Source: Sphingomonas morindae (GTDB lineage: Bacteria; Pseudomonadota; Alphaproteobacteria; Sphingomonadales; Sphingomonadaceae). Taken from it: a DNA stretch of 64,000 bases. Under the pieces are notes generated by a model. That model did no database searches, was not told the origin of the DNA, and saw nothing but the letters and a program-made list of their open reading frames with translations. A program made the position numbers and the translations under genes. Below, piece after piece: positions 18,364 through 27,635 of the stretch (position 1 is the stretch's first letter; the number at the start of each line of letters is the position of its first letter). Location of the stretch: assembly GCF_023822065.1 (NCBI RefSeq), contig NZ_CP084930.1:1380001-1444000 (forward strand), given 5' to 3'.

Positions 18364-19251
18364 TCAGCCGCCGCGGCGGCGCGGCGGCACCCGGCCCGCC
18401 ACCGCCGCGTCGAGCATCGCCGCGAGGCGGAGGCCGCCCTTCGCGATCTGCGCCCGCACCAGCGGCGTGAGGCGCTGGATCGCGGCCTCGTCGAGATGGC
18501 CCGGGCCGGGCTGCGCCGGGCAGGCGGGCGCGCCGCCGCTCGCGCTGGGATAGACGGTGTCGCGCGCGATCCCCCAGCTTTCGCGCGCCCAGTCGAGCGG
18601 GCGGCCGGCCACCACCGCCGCCCGCTCGGCCGGCGGCACGGCCGAGAGCAGCCCCGCCACGCCGGCCGGCGGCGTCGTCAGCGCGCGCTCGGCGAGCAGC
18701 CCGTCCCAAATCGAATGGAGGTTGCTCGGCACGCGACCGTACAGCGCCTTGGCTTTGTTGCCGCCCTGATCGCCGTCGCGCTCGGCGGCATGCAGCGGCT
18801 GGTGCAGATCGCCGACGAGATGGACCAGGAAGATCAGCGCCATCAGCCGCTCGCGCGGGTTGAGCGTGCGATCCGCGAGCAGCCGCTGGTTGCGCTCGAT
18901 CTGCGCGGTCACGCACTGGCCGCCGGGGCAGGTGCCGCGCTCGGTGAAGGCGGTGCAGACGTCGAAATCCTGATAGTGCCAGGCATAGGCGTAGCTGAAC
19001 CGGTCCCCCAGCGTCTTCACGCAGTCCGGCCAGGTCGAAGCCTGGGCGAGCGTGCGCGCCGGACAGGTCGGCGTGTCGAGCCGGCGGGACTGCGCCAGCA
19101 GCCGCTGCAGCGCGGCGCGCGTGGCGGGGCGGATCTGCGCCCAGGCGATCCGCGCCACCATCTGGTGGCCATAATCCCACCAGGCCGCCGCCGGCGAAAG
19201 CGGCAGCAGGGCAAGCAGCAGGGCGAGCAGCGCGGATCGGATGCGAATCAT
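18364..19251 (-). CDS. S1/P1-type nuclease, exported
   Basis: A 295-residue secreted zinc nuclease of the S1/P1 (phospholipase C-like) family. A signal peptide ends PLSPAAAWW; the mature N-terminal Trp is itself a zinc ligand in this family. Further ligands are His in WWDYGHQMVARIAW, HYQDFDVC, LVHLVGDLHQPLHAAE and NLHSIWD. These enzymes cut single-stranded DNA and RNA to 5'-mononucleotides, probably for phosphate or nucleoside scavenging. GAGGG precedes the start. Cysteines suggest disulfides, consistent with export. Confidence 0.92.
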   Translation of the reverse strand: MIRIRSALLALLLALLPLSPAAAWWDYGHQMVARIAWAQIRPATRAALQRLLAQSRRLDTPTCPARTLAQASTWPDCVKTLGDRFSYAYAWHYQDFDVCTAFTERGTCPGGQCVTAQIERNQRLLADRTLNPRERLMALIFLVHLVGDLHQPLHAAERDGDQGGNKAKALYGRVPSNLHSIWDGLLAERALTTPPAGVAGLLSAVPPAERAAVVAGRPLDWARESWGIARDTVYPSASGGAPACPAQPGPGHLDEAAIQRLTPLVRAQIAKGGLRLAAMLDAAVAGRVPPRRRGG

Positions 19252-19307
19252 GTCGCGCCCTCTACTGGATTGATCCCGCGCCACAATGCCAGCGCTGCAA
19301 CAGAGGC

Positions 19308-20219
19308 TCAGCGATAGATGGCGATTTCGGCGGGCGTATCGGCCGCGATCCGGCCGCGATACATGCCGGGCGTGTTGAACCGCCAGCACGCCTCGCCTCT
19401 GGGCGTGACGAGGATGAAGCCGCCCTTGCCGCCGAGCTGGCCCAGCTCGGCCAGCACCGCGTCCGCCGCCGCGTCCGGGGTGGCGCCGGCGAGCCGCAGC
19501 CGCGCGCACAGTTCGTGGGCAAGGCCCATGCGGATGAAATGTTCGCCCGATCCCGTGCAGGAAATCGCGGCGGCGCGATCATCGGCGTAGGTGCCGGCGC
19601 CGATCAGCGGCGAATCGCCGATCCGGCCCCAGCGCTTGGCGGTGAGGCCGCCGGTCGAGGTGGCCGCCGCGACATGGCCGGCGGAGTCGCGCGCCACCGC
19701 GCCGACCGTGCCGTATTTCATGCCCGAATCGAACGGCAGGTCGGGCCGCGCCTTGATCTCGTCGAGCTGGCGCCGGCGCTCGGGCGTGGCGAACCAGTCC
19801 GGCGGCGCCTGTTCGGCCCCGCGCGCCCTGGAAAAGGCGTCGGCGCCCGCGCCGGCCAGCAGCACATGCGGCGTATCGCGCATCACCGCGCGCGCCAGGC
19901 TGACGGGATTGCGGGTGGCGGTCAGCCCGGCGGCGGCGCCGGCGCGGCGATCCCGCCCGTCCATGATCGCCGCGTCGCACTCGATGCCGCCCTCCCAGGT
20001 GAAGACGGAGCCGCGCCCGGCGTTGAAATGCGGATCATCCTCCAGCACCCGGACCGCCGCCTCGACCGCGTCCACGGCGCTGCCGCCCGCCTCTAGCAGC
20101 GCGGCGGCGGCGGCCAGCGCGGCCCGCAGCCCGGCGGCGGCGCCCTGCTCCTCCGCGGCGCTGAGCCGGCCGGGCGCCATCGCCCCGGAACCGCCATGGA
20201 TCATCACCGTCCAAGCCAT
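19308..20219 (-). CDS. Isoaspartyl peptidase / L-asparaginase (Ntn hydrolase)
   Basis: A 303-residue self-cleaving threonine hydrolase. It begins VMIHGGSGA, has FNAGRGSVFT, and contains the autocleavage site MKYGTVGAVA, where Thr171 becomes the nucleophile after cleavage. STGGLTAKRWGRIGDSPLIGAGTYAD carries the substrate-binding segment. Such enzymes remove beta-aspartyl dipeptides from damaged proteins and hydrolyse asparagine. It is 56 bases upstream of the nuclease on the same strand and divergent from ispG. Confidence 0.94.
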   Translation of the reverse strand: MAWTVMIHGGSGAMAPGRLSAAEEQGAAAGLRAALAAAAALLEAGGSAVDAVEAAVRVLEDDPHFNAGRGSVFTWEGGIECDAAIMDGRDRRAGAAAGLTATRNPVSLARAVMRDTPHVLLAGAGADAFSRARGAEQAPPDWFATPERRRQLDEIKARPDLPFDSGMKYGTVGAVARDSAGHVAAATSTGGLTAKRWGRIGDSPLIGAGTYADDRAAAISCTGSGEHFIRMGLAHELCARLRLAGATPDAAADAVLAELGQLGGKGGFILVTPRGEACWRFNTPGMYRGRIAADTPAEIAIYR

Positions 20220-20294
20220 CGCTCTCGTCCACCCGCTTACTTTACGCCGTGCGAGCGCCTATAGAGGCGCGGAGAGCAACCGTTAAGGCATCCC

Positions 20295-21422
20295 ATGTCG
20301 CTTCGTCCTTGGCGTGACATCACGCGCCGCCAGAGCCGCCAGATCATGGTCGGGAACGTCCCCGTCGGCGGCGATGCGCCGATCACGGTGCAGACCATGA
20401 CCAACACGCCCACGCCGGACATCCGCGCCACGGTGGACCAGATCCGCCGCTGCGAGGAAGCGGGCGCGGATATCATCCGCGTGTCGTGCCCGGACGAGGA
20501 AAGCTCGGCCGCGCTGCGCCAGATCACGCGCGCCGCCCGCGTGCCGATCGTGGCGGATATCCACTTTCACTATAAGCGCGCGCTCGAGGCGGCCGATAAC
20601 GGCGCGGCCTGCCTGCGGATCAATCCCGGCAATATCGGTTCGGCCGCGCGCGTGGCCGAGGTGGTGCGCGCCGCCAAGGCCAATGGCTGCTCGATCCGGA
20701 TCGGCGTCAATGCCGGCAGCCTCGAGAAGGATCTGCTCGAAAAATATGGCGAGCCCTGCCCCGAGGCGCTGGTGGAAAGCGCGCTCGATCACATCAAGCT
20801 GCTGCAGGACGCCGATTTCCACGAATATAAGGTGGCGGTGAAGGCATCCGACCTGTTTCTCGCCGTGGCCGCCTATCAGCAGCTCGCCGAGGCGGTGGAT
20901 TGCCCGCTGCACCTCGGCATCACCGAGGCCGGGGGCCTGATCGGCGGCACGGTCAAATCCGCGATCGGCATTGGATCGCTGCTCTGGTTCGGCATTGGCG
21001 ATACGATCCGCGTCTCGCTCTCGGCGGAGCCCGAGGAGGAGGTGCGCGTCGGCTACGAGATGCTCAAGGCGCTGGGCATCCGCACGCGCGGCGTGCGCGT
21101 CGTCTCCTGCCCGTCCTGCGCGCGCCAGGGCTTCGACGTGATCCGCACCGTGGAGGCGCTGGAATCGCGGCTCCAGCACATTTCCACGCCGATCTCGCTC
21201 TCGGTGCTGGGCTGTGTCGTCAACGGCCCCGGCGAGGCGCGCGAGACGGATATCGGCGTCACCGGCGGCGGCAATGGCAAGCACATGATCTATCTCTCGG
21301 GCGTGACCGATCACACGATCGGCGACGAGGCGATGATCGATCATGTCGTCAAGCTGGTCGAGGCCAAGGCCGCCGAGATCGAGGCCGCCAGCGCGGCGGC
21401 GACGGCCCAGGCCGCCGAATGA
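20295..21422 (+). CDS. ispG: 4-hydroxy-3-methylbut-2-enyl diphosphate synthase
   Basis: IspG (GcpE) catalyses the penultimate step of the MEP isoprenoid pathway with a [4Fe-4S] cluster. The 375-residue protein has a TIM-barrel ([17 protein letters not shown]) and the cluster ligands Cys272 and Cys275 (SCPSCARQ) and Cys307 ([11 protein letters not shown]), with Glu314 as the fourth ligand. The C-terminus has an alanine-rich tail. Its stop overlaps the next gene's start (ATGA). Confidence 0.96.
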   Translation: MSLRPWRDITRRQSRQIMVGNVPVGGDAPITVQTMTNTPTPDIRATVDQIRRCEEAGADIIRVSCPDEESSAALRQITRAARVPIVADIHFHYKRALEAADNGAACLRINPGNIGSAARVAEVVRAAKANGCSIRIGVNAGSLEKDLLEKYGEPCPEALVESALDHIKLLQDADFHEYKVAVKASDLFLAVAAYQQLAEAVDCPLHLGITEAGGLIGGTVKSAIGIGSLLWFGIGDTIRVSLSAEPEEEVRVGYEMLKALGIRTRGVRVVSCPSCARQGFDVIRTVEALESRLQHISTPISLSVLGCVVNGPGEARETDIGVTGGGNGKHMIYLSGVTDHTIGDEAMIDHVVKLVEAKAAEIEAASAAATAQAAE

Positions 21423-21913
21423 GCGTGCACGTCCGGCGCGCGGCGCCGGAGGATGTGCCCGCCTTGCTCGGCCTCGTCCGCGCGCTCGCCGCCTATGAGC
21501 GCGCGCCGGACGCGGTGGAAGCCGATGCCGCGGCGCTCGATCGCGCGCTGTTCGGCGCGACCGCCCACGCCCATGCGCTGGTCGCCGAACGGCATGGCCG
21601 CGTCGTCGGCATGGCCATCTGGTTTCTCAGCTTCTCCACCTGGACGGGGCGCCCCGGCCTCTATCTCGAGGATCTTTTCGTCGAGCCCGAGGCGCGCGGC
21701 CTCGGGCTGGGCCGCGCGCTGTTCGCGGCGCTGGCGCGGGAGGCGGTGGCGCGCGGCTGCGCGCGGATGGACTGGGCGGTGCTCGACTGGAACCGCCCCG
21801 CCATGGATTTCTACGAGCGGCTCGGCGCCGCGCCCAAGGCCGAATGGCAGGGCTGGCGGCTGGAGGGCGCGGCGCTGCGCGCCTGCGCGGCGGACGGTGG
21901 CGCCGCCGCCTAG
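21419..21913 (+). CDS. GNAT-family N-acetyltransferase
   Basis: A 164-residue acetyltransferase. The acetyl-CoA loop is [16 protein letters not shown] (motif A, Q/RxxGxG/A) and the later [20 protein letters not shown] is motif B. The pattern resembles the diamine/thialysine acetyltransferase branch (SSAT-like: [14 protein letters not shown]). The start overlaps the ispG stop by four bases, so the two are co-translated. Its stop overlaps the convergent phosphatase by four bases. Confidence 0.9.
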   Translation: MSVHVRRAAPEDVPALLGLVRALAAYERAPDAVEADAAALDRALFGATAHAHALVAERHGRVVGMAIWFLSFSTWTGRPGLYLEDLFVEPEARGLGLGRALFAALAREAVARGCARMDWAVLDWNRPAMDFYERLGAAPKAEWQGWRLEGAALRACAADGGAAA

Positions 21914-22458
21914 CCGCGTTCCGGGCCGAGCGTCGGATCGAGATCGCGCGGGCGGACGAAGCGGATCAGCTGGCCCCCGCCCGGCGCCACCGCGCTCCAC
22001 CGATCGGCCTCGAAATGCAGCTCGGCGATCGCGGCGGTGGGATATTTATCCTCCACCGAACCGCGCGTCGCCAGCTCCTCCTCGCCGCCGGCGCCGGCCA
22101 GCAGCAGAACCAGCTCCTCGATCCCGGGATTATGCGCCGCGATCATCAGCGTCTCGACGCCATCATCGGCCTCCTGGATCGCCTCGAGCAGCGTCTGCGC
22201 GGTGGCGAGATAGAGGCGGCGGTCCCAGGCGGGGGTGATCCGCCGGCCATAGCCGTCCGCCATCGCGTCCAGCGTCTCGGCCACGCGCACCGCCGGCGAG
22301 GCCAGCACCGCATCGAAGACCAGCCCCAGCGTCCGCATATGACGGCCCATGGTGGCGGCGGCGCGGCGGCCCTTGGCGTTCAGCCCGCGATCGAAATCGC
22401 GCATGGTCGGCTGGTCCCAGCCGGATTTGGCGTGGCGGAAGGTGATCAGACGCTTCAT
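21910..22458 (-). CDS. SixA-like histidine phosphatase
   Basis: A 182-residue member of the histidine phosphatase (phosphoglycerate mutase) superfamily. The catalytic histidine lies in FRHAKSGW near the start, the partner arginine in LASPAVRVAETLDAM, and the second histidine in IAAHNPGIEELV. SixA proteins dephosphorylate phosphohistidine on regulatory domains; the target here is unknown. GGGAG precedes the ATG at 22458. It starts 18 bases before the end of the helicase gene, so the two form a minus-strand pair. Confidence 0.88.
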   Translation of the reverse strand: MKRLITFRHAKSGWDQPTMRDFDRGLNAKGRRAAATMGRHMRTLGLVFDAVLASPAVRVAETLDAMADGYGRRITPAWDRRLYLATAQTLLEAIQEADDGVETLMIAAHNPGIEELVLLLAGAGGEEELATRGSVEDKYPTAAIAELHFEADRWSAVAPGGGQLIRFVRPRDLDPTLGPERG

Positions 22459-22475
22459 GCCGCGCTCCCCGCCGC

Positions 22476-25181
22476 TCAATCTCCGGAGGCCTGATGCCCG
22501 ATGGCGACCGGCTTGGGAAGGCCGCTCGCCACCCGCGCCACCACCTCGTCGAGCGGGAGGCGCCGGATCGGCACGCCGGCGGGAAAGGCGGTGAGCAGCC
22601 GCGAGGGGGTGGCGGAGGAGAGCAGGACGAACTGGCCGCGATCGCGCGCCGAGCGGATCAGCCGGCCAAAGCCCTGCGCCAGCCGCGCCCGCACCACCTC
22701 GTCGTCATAGCTGCCGCCGCCGCCGGCGGCGCGCCGCGCGGCGTGCAGCACCGTCGGCCGCGGCCAGGGCACCTGCTCCATCACCACCAGCCGCAGCGAT
22801 TCGCCGGGCACGTCGATGCCGTCGCGCAGCGCATCGGTGCCGAGCAGCGAGGCGCGCGGATCGTCGCGGAACATGTCGACCAGCGTGCCCGTGTCGATCG
22901 GATCGACATGCTGCGCGAAGAGCGGCAGCCCCTCGCGCGCGAGCCGGTCCGCGATCCGCGCATAGACGGCCTTGAGCCGCGCGATCGCGGTGAACAGTCC
23001 GAGCGCGCCACCGCCGCTCGCCGCGATCAGGCGGAAATAGGCATGGGCGAGCGCCACCGGATCGCCGCGCGGCACGTCGGTGGCGATCAGCACCTCGGCG
23101 GCGGCGGCATAGTCGAACGGGCTCGCCACCGCGAACCGTTCCACCGGCGCGTCGAGATGGCGCACGCCGGTGCGCGCCTCGGCATGATCCCAGCCGCCGC
23201 TGCCGGTGAGCGTCGCCGATGTCACCAGCACGCCCTGCGCCGGCGCGAGCACCGCGGCGGCGAGCGGCCGGCCCGGATCCAGCCAGCGGCGATGCACGCC
23301 GATGTCGAATTCGCGGCCTTCCACCCGATCCACCGCCAGCCAGTCGACGAAATCGGGATCGGGCGCGCCGCCCAGCCGGCCGAGCAGCGCGATCCACGCC
23401 GCCAGGGTCCGCGCGCGCTGCGCCAGCCCCGCCGCCGCGCCCTCGATCCGCGCCCGCGCCGGCCCGTCCAGCCAATCGGGCGCTTCCTCCAGCACCGCCA
23501 GCAGCCGGCCGCCCAGCGCCACCATCGGCCGCATCAGCTGCTCCAGCGCCGCCGACGCGGCGGTGGCGGCCTCAATCACCGGCCCGTCGAGCGCGGCGAC
23601 CTCGGTCTCGATGCCATAGCCGGCATCGGCGGCGGTGGCGCGGGCCAGCACCACCTGCCGCACCGCGCCGAGCAGCGCCTCGATCGGGCCGCGCGGCGCG
23701 CCTTCCGCCAGCCGGCCGAGCCATTGGTCGGCGGGCAGCGCCTCGGCCGCCTGGATGATCGCGTCGAGCGCCGCCGCGCCCGCCTCGTCATAGGAGACGA
23801 CATCGGCGAGCCGCGCCGCCAGCCCGCGCCGCCGCCCGCGCGAGGCGCGCTCCGGCCCCACGATCCAGCGGCGCAGCTCGATCCCCTCCTGCCCGGTCAG
23901 CGCCGCCGCGAAGGTCGAATCGGCGGCGTCGTGGAGATGATGGCCCTCGTCGAAGATGATCCGCCCGAGCGCGCGCCCCTCGTCGCGCCGGCGTTCCGCC
24001 AGCAGCATCACCAGCGCATGGTTGGCGATCACGATGTCCGCCTCCTCGGCGCGGCGGATCGAGCGCTCGATGAAGCAGCGGCGATAATGGGGGCAGCCGG
24101 CATAGACGCATTCGCCGCGCCGGTCGGTCAGCGCGGTGGCGCCGGCGCGCCGGAACAGGCTGGGCAGCCAGCCGGGCAGATCGCCGCCCACCATATCGCC
24201 GTCGCGCGTATAGGCCGCCCAGCGCGCCACCAGCTGCGCCAGCACCGCCGCGCGCCCGGCGAAGCCGCCATAGAGCGCGTCTTCCAGGTTGAGGAGGCAG
24301 AGATAATTCTCGCGCCCCTTGCGCACCGCCACCTTGGCGTGGCGCGCCGCCGGATCGGGGAAGAGCCGGTGCGTCTCCTTGTCGAGCTGGCGCTGGAGCG
24401 CGCGCGTATAGGTGGAGACCCAGACGCTGCCCGACGCCGCCTCGGCCCAGAGCCCGGCGGGCGCGAGATAGCCCAGCGTCTTGCCGATGCCGGTGCCCGC
24501 CTCCGCGAGCAGCAGCCGCGGCCGGCCCTCGGCCGCGCGCGGCGCGAAGGCATGGACCGCCGCCGCCGCATAGGCCTGCTGCCCCGGCCGCGCCTCGGCA
24601 CCCTGGCCGGTGAGGCGGGTGAGCGCCGCCTGCGCCTGATCGGGCGTGATCACCACGCTGCGCGGCTGCGGGCGCGGCGCCGCCTCCTCCCATTCGGGCA
24701 GCCGCGCGAACAGCCCGCGCTCGCTGCGCTCGGGCATGGTGAGCCGGGCGAGCAGCTGCTGCGCCCAGGGCCAGCGCAGCCGCGCCAGCGCCTGCGCGAC
24801 CGTCCAGGCGCCGTCGCGCTCGGGCCAGTCGGCCGCGCCGGTACGGGCCAGCAGCGCATCGGCGATGTCGAGCAGCGTGGCGGCGGCGACATCGTCGCCG
24901 GCCGGCGGCGCGAGCCCGAGCATGCGCGCCAGGCCCGCCGGCGTCGGCACCGCGAAGCGGGCGGGATGCACGAAGGCGAACAGCTCGAGCAGATCGAGCC
25001 CGGACAATTCGGCATAGCCCAGGCGCTGGCCGACCAGAGGCGCGTTGAGCAGCACCAGCGGCTGCTCGGCGGCACGCGCGATCGCCTCGCCGCGCGCCAG
25101 CGGCCGCACCGGCGCGCCACGCTCGGCCAGCCAGATGCCGCCATGGGTGGCGTGGAGCGCGGCGGAAACAGGAGGAAGCAT
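22476..25181 (-). CDS. DinG/XPD-type ATP-dependent DNA helicase with degenerate exonuclease-like N-terminus
   Basis: A 901-residue superfamily 2 iron-sulfur helicase. Walker A is AEAGTGIGKT (227-236); four cysteines at 295, 358, 363 and 369 fit the [4Fe-4S] domain; the DEAH-box equivalent is DEGH at 411-414; the C-terminal motor has LLGTDALRDGIDVPG and QGFGRLIRSARDRGQ. These helicases unwind DNA 5' to 3', resolving R-loops or damaged forks. Residues about 1-190 have no motor motif. The segment LLNAPLVGQRLGYAELSG to DDVAAATLLDIADALL matches the layout of a DnaQ-type exonuclease, but the acidic catalytic residues are missing. Confidence 0.9.
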   Translation of the reverse strand: MLPPVSAALHATHGGIWLAERGAPVRPLARGEAIARAAEQPLVLLNAPLVGQRLGYAELSGLDLLELFAFVHPARFAVPTPAGLARMLGLAPPAGDDVAAATLLDIADALLARTGAADWPERDGAWTVAQALARLRWPWAQQLLARLTMPERSERGLFARLPEWEEAAPRPQPRSVVITPDQAQAALTRLTGQGAEARPGQQAYAAAAVHAFAPRAAEGRPRLLLAEAGTGIGKTLGYLAPAGLWAEAASGSVWVSTYTRALQRQLDKETHRLFPDPAARHAKVAVRKGRENYLCLLNLEDALYGGFAGRAAVLAQLVARWAAYTRDGDMVGGDLPGWLPSLFRRAGATALTDRRGECVYAGCPHYRRCFIERSIRRAEEADIVIANHALVMLLAERRRDEGRALGRIIFDEGHHLHDAADSTFAAALTGQEGIELRRWIVGPERASRGRRRGLAARLADVVSYDEAGAAALDAIIQAAEALPADQWLGRLAEGAPRGPIEALLGAVRQVVLARATAADAGYGIETEVAALDGPVIEAATAASAALEQLMRPMVALGGRLLAVLEEAPDWLDGPARARIEGAAAGLAQRARTLAAWIALLGRLGGAPDPDFVDWLAVDRVEGREFDIGVHRRWLDPGRPLAAAVLAPAQGVLVTSATLTGSGGWDHAEARTGVRHLDAPVERFAVASPFDYAAAAEVLIATDVPRGDPVALAHAYFRLIAASGGGALGLFTAIARLKAVYARIADRLAREGLPLFAQHVDPIDTGTLVDMFRDDPRASLLGTDALRDGIDVPGESLRLVVMEQVPWPRPTVLHAARRAAGGGGSYDDEVVRARLAQGFGRLIRSARDRGQFVLLSSATPSRLLTAFPAGVPIRRLPLDEVVARVASGLPKPVAIGHQASGD

Positions 25182-25289
25182 CGGCCGCCGCTATAGCGCG
25201 GTCGCGAACGAAAGGAAAACGCGGAAGCCGCATCGCGGCCCTGCCACAGGGCTGCTATAAGACCATCATCCCTGATCGAGGCGTGCGCC

Positions 25290-26057
25290 ATGTCGATGCT
25301 CCTGCCCTTTGCCGTGCCCCTGATCCTGCTGCTGATCGCCGCGCTGAAAAGCTTCGGCATCAACCAGGAATATGAACGTGCCGTGGTGTTCCGGCTCGGC
25401 CGGGTGATCGAGCCCAAGGGGCCCGGCTGGTATTGGCTCGTGCCCTTCATCGATCGCGCGCAGCGGATCGACACGCGCACCATCACGGTCGCGCTCGATA
25501 CGCAGGAAACGGTGACGCGCGACGGCGTGCCGGTGCGCGTCAATGCCGTGCTCTGGTTCCGCGCCACCAATCCGGTGCGCGTGCTGACCGTGGTGGAGCA
25601 ATGGCAGCGCGCGGTGCTCCAGGCGGCTGAGACCGGCCTGCGCGACGCCATCGGCCAGTCCGATCTCGACCAGCTGCTCAAGGATCGCAGCGCCATCAAC
25701 GAGCGGCTGATGGGCATGCTGGGCCGCGCGGTGGCGCAATGGGGCGTCGCGATCGACGCGGTCGAGATCAAGGATCTCGACATTCCCGAGGCGATGCAGC
25801 GCGCGATCGCGCGCGAGGCCGAGGCGATCCGCGAGAAGCGCGCGCGGATCATCAAGGCCGAGGGCGAGCGCGAGGCGGCGCAGACGCTGGCCGATGCCGC
25901 CGCCACCATCGGCACGAGCAGCGGCGCGCTCGAGCTGCGCCGCCTGCAGACACTGAGCGAGATCGGCGTGGAGCATAACAGCACCGTCATCGCGCTGCTC
26001 CCGGTCGAGCTGCTGGAGGCCGCCAAGGCGATCGGCACCCGCGCCAGCGGCGGCTAA
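25290..26057 (+). CDS. Slipin (stomatin/SPFH family membrane protein)
   Basis: A 255-residue SPFH-domain protein: one N-terminal membrane helix (residues about 3-20), then NQEYERAVVFRLGRV, GPGWYWLVPFIDRAQRID and a long helical region (EAMQRAIAREAEAIREKRARIIKAEGEREAA) that forms coiled-coil oligomers. Slipins organise membrane microdomains. They are often paired with an NfeD protease regulator, but no NfeD gene is adjacent here. It is divergent from the helicase gene. Confidence 0.92.
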   Translation: MSMLLPFAVPLILLLIAALKSFGINQEYERAVVFRLGRVIEPKGPGWYWLVPFIDRAQRIDTRTITVALDTQETVTRDGVPVRVNAVLWFRATNPVRVLTVVEQWQRAVLQAAETGLRDAIGQSDLDQLLKDRSAINERLMGMLGRAVAQWGVAIDAVEIKDLDIPEAMQRAIAREAEAIREKRARIIKAEGEREAAQTLADAAATIGTSSGALELRRLQTLSEIGVEHNSTVIALLPVELLEAAKAIGTRASGG

Positions 26058-26182
26058 GTCCGGGAAAGCTTGCGGATTGCTGACAAAGCAATTCAGTCGC
26101 GCGTCAGCGCCGCCGCGCCAGAAGGAAAGCCTGGGGCGCGGCACGCTCGCCGCCGCCCGCCGAGTCCGGAAAGGCTCATCCG

Positions 26183-27025
26183 ATGCGTCCCTGGCTTGCC
26201 GCGCTTCTCGTTACCGCCGCCACACCGCTCCTCGCCCAGCCGCCCGCCCCGCCCGCCGGCCCCGCGCCCGCGCAGCATCCGGGTGGCGGCGGCTGGCATC
26301 ATGACGGGCCGTCCCCCGGCGGCGCGCGGCCGGCGCCCCCGCCCGGTGCACCGGGCGGCCCGGGCGCGCCCGGCGGCGTCAACCCGGGCGCGCCGCGCGG
26401 CTGGGGCGATCATCCCGGCGGCGCGGGCGATCCGCGCGGCCAGGGCTGGAACGGCGGCCGGCCGGGCGGCGCCCCCGCGCCGTCCCCCGCCGATCGCGGC
26501 GGCTGGCATGATGGCCGCCAGCCCTGGCCCGCGGGCGGGTGGAACGGCGCGCGTCCGCAGGGCAATGGCTATCCGGCGCAGGCCGATGGCGGCTGGCGCG
26601 ACGGCCGTGGCGCGGACCGCCGACCCGATGGATGGCGCGACGATCGCCGCGGCTGGGGCGGCGGCGCGCCCGGCTGGACCGGCGATCGCCCCCTCCCGCC
26701 CGGCGCGGGCCGCGGCGGCTGGGATCGGAGCTGGCACGATCAGCCCCGCTATGATTGGCGCGGCTGGCGCGACACGCATCGCGATCTCTACCGCCTGCCC
26801 CCCTATCGTCCGCCGCTCGCCTATGGCTATCAGCGCTTCGGCATCGGCGTCCGGATCGCGCCCGCCTATTTCGGCGAGCGCTACTGGATCGGCGATCCCG
26901 AATATTACCGCCTGCCTCCGGCCTATGGGCCCTATCGCTGGGTGCGCTATTTCAACGATGCGTTGCTCGTCGACATCTATACCGGACAGGTGATGGACGT
27001 TCTGCCGGACTTTTTCTGGTACTGA
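26183..27025 (+). CDS. RcnB-like periplasmic protein with Gly/Pro/Trp-rich middle
   Basis: A 280-residue exported protein. The signal peptide ends TPLLAQPP. Residues about 20-185 are low complexity, rich in Gly, Pro, Arg, Trp and Asp with repeated GGW and DGR units. The last 90 residues form the RcnB-like domain (IAPAYFGERYWIGDPEYYRLPPAYGPYRWVRYFNDALLVD). RcnB in E. coli affects nickel and cobalt balance, but the alphaproteobacterial relatives are uncharacterised. It is followed by a shorter paralogue. Confidence 0.85.
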   Translation: MRPWLAALLVTAATPLLAQPPAPPAGPAPAQHPGGGGWHHDGPSPGGARPAPPPGAPGGPGAPGGVNPGAPRGWGDHPGGAGDPRGQGWNGGRPGGAPAPSPADRGGWHDGRQPWPAGGWNGARPQGNGYPAQADGGWRDGRGADRRPDGWRDDRRGWGGGAPGWTGDRPLPPGAGRGGWDRSWHDQPRYDWRGWRDTHRDLYRLPPYRPPLAYGYQRFGIGVRIAPAYFGERYWIGDPEYYRLPPAYGPYRWVRYFNDALLVDIYTGQVMDVLPDFFWY

Positions 27026-27137
27026 TCTTTCGGAAAGATGAAGCAGACGTTCCGCCGTCATTCACCGGCGGCGCCCTATACCGGGCTCATGGCCAGTCCG
27101 GCCATGCCGATACAGTCTTTGATTGAAGGGAGAGTTC

Positions 27138-27611
27138 ATGCGTAGGCTTATTTTCGGCGCGCTGCTCGCCGCCACCCTCGCTCCCGCCGCCATGGCGCAA
27201 TCCTATGGCGAGGTGCGTCGCGATGATCGCGATGTCGCCCGCAGCCAGCGCGATCTCGACCGTGCCTATGCGCGCGGCGATCGCGACGATATCCGCGACG
27301 CCCGCGCGGACTTGCGCGATGCCCGCGCCGAACGCCGGGAGGATTGGCGCGATTTCCGCCGCAGCCATCCCGATGTCTATCGCGGCCCCGCCTATGTCGG
27401 CCCGACGGGCGACTGGCGCTATCGCCCGATCAACCCGGGCTATCGCTTCGAGCCCGCCTATTATCAGCGGCGCTACTGGATCGATCCCGCGCGCTACCGC
27501 CTGCCCGCCGTCTATGGCCCGCAGCGCTGGGTCCGCTACGGCAATGACGTGGCGCTGGTCGATATCCGCAGCGGCCGCGTGCTGCGCGTCTATCCCCGCT
27601 TCTTCTACTGA
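27138..27611 (+). CDS. RcnB-like periplasmic protein, short paralogue
   Basis: A 157-residue exported protein. The signal peptide ends APAAMAQS. An Asp/Arg-rich helical segment follows (RDDRDVARSQRDLDRAYARGDRDD), then the RcnB-like end: YQRRYWIDPARYRLPAVYGPQRWVRYGNDVALVDI. That ending is clearly homologous to the end of the preceding gene, so the pair arose by duplication. The ATG at 27138 follows GGGAGAG. Function unknown. Confidence 0.87.
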   Translation: MRRLIFGALLAATLAPAAMAQSYGEVRRDDRDVARSQRDLDRAYARGDRDDIRDARADLRDARAERREDWRDFRRSHPDVYRGPAYVGPTGDWRYRPINPGYRFEPAYYQRRYWIDPARYRLPAVYGPQRWVRYGNDVALVDIRSGRVLRVYPRFFY

Positions 27612-27635
27612 CCGGCGCCGTGCGCTTCGGCCGGC

